64,000 nt of DNA from a virus. The stretch's first letter is position 1, and every line of letters begins with the position of its first letter. The stretch lies in the IMG/VR virus record IMGVR_UViG_3300004369_000001, positions 43,784 through 107,783 of that record. One strand, given 5' to 3'. The notes below the pieces were generated by a model that saw nothing but the letters and a program-made list of their open reading frames with translations, was not told the DNA's origin and searched no databases. Position numbers and translations under genes: made by a program. Shown here piece by piece: positions 58,258-64,000 of the stretch.

Positions 58258-58637
58258 TCTTCTGCCTGCAAATACTCTCGAATTGCCTGCATGTCTTCCG
58301 TTGCCATCTCGATAGGAGACGGAGGTGCATTCTCCTCTACCTCCTGATCAGTCAACTCCTGACGCTTATCGAGAATCTGATTCTCAACATTCGCCCAGAA
58401 TTCTTCTCCCTTGGGTTTGTAGTCAAGGTTTTTAATTGTAGCAACGTTGCTGCTCCAATACTTCTTCATCTTCTTGAGCATCTTGGCACGACCCTTTGGG
58501 TCATCCTTGTATTGCTCAATGACTCTACGAAGCATTTTTAATTCTTTAGAAGACTTTTCAAGACTCCTCTCTGCCCAATCAGCATGACGCTTTGCCTGGC
58601 TAGTTGGGATAATAGATTCACCGAAACCTTCACTCAT
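58254..58637 (-). CDS. hypothetical helical protein (127 aa)
   Basis: MSEGFGESIIPTSQAKRHAD followed by a coiled-coil-like helix (SLEKSSKELKMLRRVIEQYK), and an acidic, Pro-rich C-terminus (EENAPPSPIEMATEDMQAIR). Between the 1282-residue virion-type gene and the flavoprotein gene, overlapping both by four bases. Unknown function. Confidence 0.6.
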   Translation of the reverse strand: MSEGFGESIIPTSQAKRHADWAERSLEKSSKELKMLRRVIEQYKDDPKGRAKMLKKMKKYWSSNVATIKNLDYKPKGEEFWANVENQILDKRQELTDQEVEENAPPSPIEMATEDMQAIREYLQAEE

Positions 58638-61600
58638 GATACATCGCTCACTCTTACTTTGAAATGGATATGATTTTTGGGATCTGTCCTACGAAGATAC
58701 CATACCATAGATTGTTTGTTGTGGGACTCTTGATATAATGCATCCCTTACTGGACTCTTGCCAGTGTCCTGATATTTATCTTGATACTCATAGGAGATAC
58801 CAACTTCTTGAGGGATTTTGTATGTTGTGTTAACTCCATATGTGTTTGGTTTGTGGTGCTTCGGATGGAATGGGGAGAAGATGTCATCTGCTACCTGGGA
58901 TGGAGTGCCTTGGTCTGCCCACTTACGTTGTTTCTTTTCGTAATCAATTGGCCATTTAAGATCAAACTCCTGACCCTCCGAGTAACCATAACCGTTATTC
59001 AGGACTTCAAGCAACTCTACTATAGCATAGAAGTTGCTCCTGCGGTATGCCTTACCAAAGGTTGTCAGAGAAGCACCAGTTGAGTATGGATAGAAAGTAA
59101 TACCCACACGAATCTTTGCAGTCCTAGTGAAGTCAATCTTATCCTTTGCATCATCATCGACTAAGTAATAGTCTTGGATGAAGTATCCAGGCTCATAGAA
59201 TTCAAACGTATTGTTTTGACTGATGCCATCATACAAATCATCTAGAATCTCACTGTTGGTTGTGGAGTTTCCATAGCGAGTGGCAGACTCATCCCACCAG
59301 ACAGTTGCATTGTCAGAGAATCTAGCAAGTCTGGCGTAGTTGTAAGGGGTTTCGATGTGATTCTTAGTATTACTTCCAGCAAGGTTGGGGTCTACCTTGT
59401 GTCTACCAGTCTTACCATCCTTAAACAAGTCTGATGTTGTCAACTTATTAAAGTGCTGCCTGACATCTCCAGAGTCAATACCAAATGAGTCTAGGTAAGC
59501 ACCATATCTGCTACCAGTGGTGTAATTCCAACCTCTATTCATCCCATTCATTCTCTGGGACCATGTGAGTTTGGATGCATACTCGTTGTCAGTGTCAACC
59601 AACGCACCATTCTCATACATCTTATACATCTCAGTGAGATTCCAAACAATATCACCACCATTCTTACCATCTTCACCAGTCAATACTGCCAGTTGCATAT
59701 CCATACCTCTGACCTGACCATCTATCGGGAGAGCATCCTTATTACCCAATTGATATGGAATGGGATATGAATCACTATCGCCAGCGGTTGTCATCAACCT
59801 GACGGTTATCGCACCCTCAAACAGTTGAGTCGCCTCATCAAAGATTGACATCTTGGGACTGACCGATCCAGCAAAAGGACCCTGAGTGATACTCACCACC
59901 TCTAATGTAATTGTATCTCCCGTACTAACTGAGAAGTCAGCGATTCCTGGGTGCATCTTGGATCCAATCTCTGGCCATTCTTCCATGACAATCTGTTGGT
60001 CCCAAACCACACTGCCACCGATCGTTAATCTAAACCTAGCAGTAATGCAGTCCCCTGCAATGCCACCAACAACTCCACCCATACTTCTGATGCTGAATTT
60101 GCCACTGGAAATAGCATCAATGGTCTGTGACCTATTCATTTCAAAGGTATATGACCCATTGCATTTACCACATTCGATCTTCATCTCAGTGGCATCAGGA
60201 TCAACACTGAAGACCTCTGGTCCACATTCCGATCTTGTCACTTGAATGTCTTGGAATTGACGATCGAAGAGACGCTGGTCGCATTCAGATTTATTTCTAA
60301 TGGGGACTTTGATTGGTGAGGGAGCAGGATCCCTCCAGACATAGCACTGAATGCCTTCATACTTATATGTTTGACCATGCCAGTTGAGCTCATGCCAAAA
60401 CTTCATGTCATCGAAGTCGTTGTCACCACCAATAAGATCTTCCCAATACTGGAAGTTGTTACCGACCCACTTACTAAACTGTCGGCTACCACCCCTAGAA
60501 GAATCCTTGGGATTCAGTCTGTGGTCTGAGAAGAAGACATAGTTACTCTGAGCAGAGCTAATTCCTGATGCTCTCCACCCATCAGACAATGCACTGAAAG
60601 ATATGACCTGACCTGTGCTGAGACTATTCTGGTTTCCTCCATTAGGAATCAAGAAGAATCCCAACTCATGTCTCTTGTATTGATTCAGGATACTAGCACT
60701 GATCCTAAACTTTTTCATGCCAGTGGACGTTGTTGCTCTAGGCTCAATGATCGCACCCCACACAGGGTTACCCATGGGCTCAGCAATGTATACACCCATA
60801 GCATTCTGATACCCAGCACCACCTCTCTCCAACACAGCCTTGATCTGCAATGCATCGTGGATATCAGTGGGGATATGGTAGTAGTTTTTCTTAGATGCCT
60901 TTGTGGGAGGCTCCTGAAATACCTGAGCGTCGATACTATATTTGTGGTTGTTGTCAGTGCCGCTCGATCCTCTCCAGTAACGGTGGAGTGGGTTTGCTTT
61001 CTCACCCTTCTCCAGGTAAGGAATCATCTTAACACTGTCATCGTATGCGTATCCTAGGATCTCAATGAATCCCATCCCGCCACGATCCATAGTCGCCCTT
61101 TCACCCTGACCAGGACCATCGGGTTGACCTGGGTTGGTGGTGAGGAATGTGTCTTGCCACTCAGAAGAGTAAAACTTATAGACAGGGACTGATCCAGGAG
61201 TTGCTTTCTTATGAAGATAGAAGGCAGGATCGTTGCTAGTCATAACATATCCTGCAGGAGCAGATGCAGAGGTGCCGTAGGAGTGGTCGGATCCAGCACC
61301 AGATCCCTCGGTGACCATCAACGTGATGGTTACATTCTTCTTATCACCATTGAAAGTAAAGTCTTGCTCAGTGCCAACAGAAGGAAGAGTGCCTGTAAAG
61401 TATGCCCACCAATCAGTATCCCATTCACCATCATCATCCCATGGATCGGCTACGATAGTCACCGAGGCACCACCAAAACTAAAGGTCTGTGTCCTCTGAC
61501 TACCATTATTCCAAATTCTATCACCCCCTTCGCCTTCCAATTTAGATCCATCCCAGGATCCATCAGCGTTGGTGGTGCATTGCATTGAATCGTTAATGCC

Positions 61601-62482
61601 GTCGCCATCTGGTTGGAATGACAGCATCGGCACTGATCCACCCTTCTTGTATTCATAGATGGCAACACGCTCAGGGAAGCAGTTTGCAATACAAATCTCT
61701 GTCACGTTACCATTGTATCCCTGAGGATAGAAGGTAAGACAATCTTGAGCAGGGGGTTTCCATGCTCCATCTTTATACGGCTCAAACAAACAGTCGAGAG
61801 TATTCTTAACGCATCTCTCCCATTCAGTGTTTGGTGTATGTCTATCGGGACAATATAATATCTCGCCAGTTACAGTGTGTCTCCAGTTTCCATCACCCAA
61901 ATCTTCAACCTGCCCTTCGGTCTTGAGTCGCTCAACCTCAGCACAGTCATCACCTGCACCGATAGTCGGAGGTGCTGGGACTGGAAAGGGAAACGAAATC
62001 TTCCATGGAAATGGGAAGCAATCATACCCAGAAGTCGGTCCACAATCCTTACAGAAAGGGAGGTCTGGGAAGAAATCGCAAATAAAATTAAGTGGTTCAG
62101 GGTCTAGGGTAGCGGTAGGGACCGTAGGGATGTCCTCTGGATCCACAGAGAGGGGTGCTGAGGGGGGATAGCAACGGTCTACCAGTGCCCTCACAACGCT
62201 CCTAGGATCCAATTCCTCCTCTTGCTCGGGAGGAGTGTATGGGATCGGTTTTACGGGGTTTGGCGAGTCCAGTGCATTGGGTTTGAGAGGTGGCGGCAGG
62301 GGACTATAGCACCTATCACCAGGGAGAGGTGGCGTATTGGGGTCCTGCACGTTACTCCCCTGTGTAGACAGAGGAATAGGCTCATACGGACGAATCGTGA
62401 TTGGGTTTTGAGAATCTAACTGGTTAGGTTGGTTAGAGACTATCTCACCATCACCATAACACCTCTCAGGATAATGACTCAT
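58634..62482 (-). CDS. large virion-type protein with DUF4114-like domain (1282 aa)
   Basis: The Pro-rich N-terminal 170 residues (NPITIRPYEPIPLS; PPLPGDRCYSPLPPPL) are followed by Cys-containing beta segments. Residues about 600-700 carry FFLIPNGG ... EDLIGGDNDFDDMKFW, the typical signature of DUF4114 (G-rich, Ca-binding-like 'EDL.GG.D.DF.D'). The C-terminal half (DSYPIPYQLGNKDALPID) is beta-rich, with a peptide- and carbohydrate-like ending KNHIHFKVRVSDVS. Very large and probably part of the virion or secreted; cyanophage-typical size. A late-type box lies about 26 bp upstream. Confidence 0.7.
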   Translation of the reverse strand: MSHYPERCYGDGEIVSNQPNQLDSQNPITIRPYEPIPLSTQGSNVQDPNTPPLPGDRCYSPLPPPLKPNALDSPNPVKPIPYTPPEQEEELDPRSVVRALVDRCYPPSAPLSVDPEDIPTVPTATLDPEPLNFICDFFPDLPFCKDCGPTSGYDCFPFPWKISFPFPVPAPPTIGAGDDCAEVERLKTEGQVEDLGDGNWRHTVTGEILYCPDRHTPNTEWERCVKNTLDCLFEPYKDGAWKPPAQDCLTFYPQGYNGNVTEICIANCFPERVAIYEYKKGGSVPMLSFQPDGDGINDSMQCTTNADGSWDGSKLEGEGGDRIWNNGSQRTQTFSFGGASVTIVADPWDDDGEWDTDWWAYFTGTLPSVGTEQDFTFNGDKKNVTITLMVTEGSGAGSDHSYGTSASAPAGYVMTSNDPAFYLHKKATPGSVPVYKFYSSEWQDTFLTTNPGQPDGPGQGERATMDRGGMGFIEILGYAYDDSVKMIPYLEKGEKANPLHRYWRGSSGTDNNHKYSIDAQVFQEPPTKASKKNYYHIPTDIHDALQIKAVLERGGAGYQNAMGVYIAEPMGNPVWGAIIEPRATTSTGMKKFRISASILNQYKRHELGFFLIPNGGNQNSLSTGQVISFSALSDGWRASGISSAQSNYVFFSDHRLNPKDSSRGGSRQFSKWVGNNFQYWEDLIGGDNDFDDMKFWHELNWHGQTYKYEGIQCYVWRDPAPSPIKVPIRNKSECDQRLFDRQFQDIQVTRSECGPEVFSVDPDATEMKIECGKCNGSYTFEMNRSQTIDAISSGKFSIRSMGGVVGGIAGDCITARFRLTIGGSVVWDQQIVMEEWPEIGSKMHPGIADFSVSTGDTITLEVVSITQGPFAGSVSPKMSIFDEATQLFEGAITVRLMTTAGDSDSYPIPYQLGNKDALPIDGQVRGMDMQLAVLTGEDGKNGGDIVWNLTEMYKMYENGALVDTDNEYASKLTWSQRMNGMNRGWNYTTGSRYGAYLDSFGIDSGDVRQHFNKLTTSDLFKDGKTGRHKVDPNLAGSNTKNHIETPYNYARLARFSDNATVWWDESATRYGNSTTNSEILDDLYDGISQNNTFEFYEPGYFIQDYYLVDDDAKDKIDFTRTAKIRVGITFYPYSTGASLTTFGKAYRRSNFYAIVELLEVLNNGYGYSEGQEFDLKWPIDYEKKQRKWADQGTPSQVADDIFSPFHPKHHKPNTYGVNTTYKIPQEVGISYEYQDKYQDTGKSPVRDALYQESHNKQSMVWYLRRTDPKNHIHFKVRVSDVS

Positions 62483-62508
62483 TAGAAGTGGACTTGCCTA
62501 CGAGTTAT

Positions 62509-62694
62509 TTAGTTGCACTCACCCTTCTTGATGAATTTCTTTCGGCAATCCTTGACTTCCTTCATCTCCCCCTTGATCATCTGATATGCGTCTTCAGGTG
62601 AGATCTTCTTTGCCATCTCCATAGCAGTGATCATCTCCACACGAGTGCCGAAATGCTTCAGTGCTTCTTCAAAACAGTTTAGTGATTCGTACAT
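62509..62694 (-). CDS. conserved cyanophage helical protein (61 aa)
   Basis: MYESLNCFEEALKHFGTRVE, then MITAMEMAKKISPEDAYQMI: a short two-helix protein with a basic end (RKKFIKKGECN). A closely similar small protein is familiar from other cyanophages. Function unknown. Confidence 0.7.
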   Translation of the reverse strand: MYESLNCFEEALKHFGTRVEMITAMEMAKKISPEDAYQMIKGEMKEVKDCRKKFIKKGECN

Positions 62695-62695
62695 G

Positions 62696-63364
62696 TCATT
62701 TAATGTAATTGTTTTCCTTTAGCCACTGCTTGGTCAGTGGGGTTGGGGGATACTTCTCCCACATGTTACCCGCAGCACACGCTTCAAGCGCCTTCTGGGT
62801 CATCCCAGCGGTCTTTCCTGCCCAGGTTGCCTCTGCCTCCCATGGCACTGCTGACGCTGGATAGGTACGCTCTGCCACTTCACGCCAGAAAGCAGGCACA
62901 TCCTCTTCAGGATGGATGATAGCGATCAAATTATTCTTAATGGTGCCTGCCATGCAGTCTTGTGCAGCGTGCCATCCCTCGTGTCTCATTACTGACATGA
63001 GTGTAGAAGGACGGTTCATGTAATCCTTATTCAGAAAGAAGTTATTACTGACGGTATGATAGACACCACGATGTCCAGGTGGGAAATACTTATTGTCAGC
63101 AAGAAATACTTTGGTGCCAATCTGATTGAGTGACGAGAGCATAAGATTAAACTCTTCAGTCACTGGCATGAATGCATCAACCTTGTTGTAGGTAGATGAC
63201 ACATCCAACATACTAAAGACTTCATCAACACCATCAGTGCATTCCCGCAGGATCATACAACCCATTGCGTCATAGGTATTGTATCCTTTAATCTTTTCCT
63301 CCTTTGCTGACCCCGCCAAAGGTGTCAACATTAGGAGGCTCAATGCGATAATTAGACGTTTCAT
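62696..63364 (-). CDS. secreted HExxH metalloprotease-like protein (222 aa)
   Basis: Signal peptide MKRLIIALSLLMLTPLAGSA. The zinc-binding HEGWH (in VMRHEGWHAAQDCMAGT, about residue 135) plus a later Glu region (VPWEAEATWAGK) form a gluzincin-like layout. It would act in the periplasm or outside. Cysteine pairs (MGCMILREC; QDC; EACAAG) may form disulphides. Its first 77 bp overlap the end of the upstream gene. Proteolytic activity is inferred. Confidence 0.65.
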   Translation of the reverse strand: MKRLIIALSLLMLTPLAGSAKEEKIKGYNTYDAMGCMILRECTDGVDEVFSMLDVSSTYNKVDAFMPVTEEFNLMLSSLNQIGTKVFLADNKYFPPGHRGVYHTVSNNFFLNKDYMNRPSTLMSVMRHEGWHAAQDCMAGTIKNNLIAIIHPEEDVPAFWREVAERTYPASAVPWEAEATWAGKTAGMTQKALEACAAGNMWEKYPPTPLTKQWLKENNYIK

Positions 63365-63545
63365 TTAGGTAATCCTTTTCAGTTTGATAGGGATGCTTTT
63401 TACCTGACCAGATCTCATATCCTTCTACGAGATCTGGGATCAACCACTGGTCCACCCGATAGCAATACTTCCAGTTGGCAGGTTGAATACAATTCATCAC
63501 GACAACTTGGAAGAAGGCAGTTAGGTGGATCCAGAAGGATAGCAT
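63288..63545 (-). CDS. hypothetical protein with N-terminal membrane segment (85 aa)
   Basis: MLSFWIHLTAFFQVVVMNCI is a membrane or signal segment, followed by CYRVDQWLIPDLVEGYEIWS and a polar tail (SNYRIEPPNVDTFGGVSKG). The ATG overlaps the stop of the upstream gene as TAATG. The 77-bp overlap with the downstream signal-peptide gene is long; either the true end is the stop here or the overlap is real. I keep it with moderate confidence. Confidence 0.55.
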   Translation of the reverse strand: MLSFWIHLTAFFQVVVMNCIQPANWKYCYRVDQWLIPDLVEGYEIWSGKKHPYQTEKDYLNETSNYRIEPPNVDTFGGVSKGGKD

Positions 63546-63709
63546 TATATGTTTTCCTCTTGTTGATGTTGGTCAAGTATTCTCTGGGCAGCAGATGTGA
63601 TGACATCAATAAAGTCTTGCTCAGTCCAGTCATTAAAGACTCTCTCTACAGGATCATTCTTATCCCAAGTGATAGTGAGTGTTCCATCCTCTTCTTCTTT
63701 AACTTCCAT
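63545..63709 (-). CDS. hypothetical acidic protein (54 aa)
   Basis: MEVKEEEDGTLTITWDKNDP, then VERVFNDWTEQDFIDVITSA: a small acidic protein with a strand-then-helix layout, similar to small proteins common in cyanophages. Its TAA overlaps the next ATG. A GATAAATA box directly abuts its ATG, so that box cannot be its own promoter; it may serve downstream genes. Confidence 0.6.
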   Translation of the reverse strand: MEVKEEEDGTLTITWDKNDPVERVFNDWTEQDFIDVITSAAQRILDQHQQEENI

Positions 63710-63752
63710 TATTTATCAGTCAGCAAGGTGGTCAGCGCAAGTAAGTATATCA

Positions 63753-63782
63753 CAAAAAAAAAGATCCCGAAGGATCCTTTAC
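63753..63782 (-). terminator. rho-independent terminator after psbA and the small gene
   Basis: Minus strand: AAAGGATCC-TTCG-GGATCTTT stem (one G-T pair, UUCG tetraloop) followed by a long T-run. It ends the psbA transcript two bases after the 36-codon gene. Confidence 0.85.
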
Positions 63783-63783
63783 T

Positions 63784-63894
63784 TTACTTTGGTTTTTTCT
63801 TTTTGTCAACCTCAGAGGGAGGTTTCCAATCCTTAGGTGGGCGATACAAGTTGGGGAAAGTATCTTGGATAATCTCCATCAACTTGTAAGGCAT
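63784..63894 (-). CDS. small gene between psbA and its terminator (36 aa)
   Basis: MPYKLMEIIQDTFPNLYRPP, then KDWKPPSEVDKKKKPK: a short basic protein starting 7 bp after the psbA stop, directly before the terminator, so it is cotranscribed with psbA. Below the usual cut-off. It may be a real microprotein or a chance frame in the 3' trailer. No family recognised. Confidence 0.45.
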   Translation of the reverse strand: MPYKLMEIIQDTFPNLYRPPKDWKPPSEVDKKKKPK

Positions 63895-63901
63895 TTGCTT
63901 A

Positions 63902-64000
63902 TCAACCAATGGAAGGAGCAGTCAGAGCAACAGGAGTTGCGCTAGCAGCAGCAAGGTCGAGAGGGAAGTTGTGAGCATTACGCTCATGCATTACCTCGAA
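63902..64000 (-). CDS. psbA: photosystem II D1 protein, C-terminal end (partial)
   Basis: The last 32 codons read [20 protein letters not shown] followed by [12 protein letters not shown] and stop. This is the D1 C-terminus with the His/Glu/Asp ligands of the manganese cluster region and the processed C-terminal extension after Ala. The rest lies beyond the right edge. Phage psbA keeps photosynthesis active during infection. Diagnostic for a cyanophage. Confidence 0.97.
   Translation of the reverse strand, partial: FEVMHERNAHNFPLDLAAASATPVALTAPSIG

Noticed and set aside
62696-63545. Frameshift joining the genes at 63288 and 62696 because of their 77-bp overlap
   Set aside because: The downstream gene has its own clear signal peptide starting at its ATG, and a fusion would bury it. 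I saw no slippery heptamer there.
63710-63717. Late promoter for the 54-residue gene at 63545-63709
   Set aside because: GATAAATA directly abuts the ATG, so transcription would start inside the gene. At most it serves genes downstream.

Overview
The window is part of the genome of a T4-like cyanophage (marine Synechococcus/Prochlorococcus myovirus). The evidence is T4-type virion genes (homologues of gp4, gp5, gp26, gp27, gp32, gp33, gp48, gp53) together with cyanobacterial auxiliary genes: the end of psbA at the right edge, a cpeT-like gene and a CP12-like gene. Nearly every gene lies on the minus strand, so transcription runs from high to low coordinates. The one exception is the gp48-gp53 pair at 47969-49920.

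Layout. (1) 1-12.4 kb: an accessory/early region of tightly packed small genes, many joined by ATGA overlaps. It also holds two oxygenase genes, a DNA methyltransferase next to a nuclease-like gene, and an SF2 helicase. Several intergenic gaps carry copies of one promoter-like repeat, and 1.65-2.62 kb contains six TTTTCCACA 9-mers. (2) 12.4-20.1 kb: five putative Fe(II)/2-oxoglutarate or cupin oxygenases, two unknown genes and two flavin-dependent halogenase-like genes in one run. (3) 20.1-32.2 kb: fibre/adhesin and other virion genes, including three related glycine-rich proteins. (4) 32.2-33.9 kb: a secreted lysozyme-like protein, tRNA-Asn, tRNA-Ser, tRNA-Thr and small genes. (5) 33.9-49.9 kb: the baseplate hub, tape-measure-like and tail-tube genes, with cpeT and CP12 embedded. 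(6) 50-56.6 kb: gp32, gp33, exonuclease, PhoH, ThyX and glutaredoxin genes, plus another oxygenase. (7) 56.6-64 kb: an exported beta-barrel-like protein, a third halogenase-like flavoprotein, a 1282-residue virion-like protein, a secreted metalloprotease-like protein and the 3' end of psbA.

Transcription signals fit a T4-like programme. TATAAATA-type late boxes lie just upstream of many structural genes. Host-type -10 boxes with a shared palindrome lie upstream of accessory genes. Four rho-independent terminators are visible.

Main points of interest: a putative -1 frameshift joining gp26 to a gp51-like tail immediately upstream of the tape-measure-like genes; the oxygenase/halogenase cassette next to the adhesins; the DnaA-box-like cluster; the repeated promoter/operator element; the possible phage-borne restriction-modification pair; and the gp4/gp48 divergent pair, whose start codons are 3 bp apart with late promoters inside each other's genes. 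All assignments come from reading the sequence; no database search was possible.
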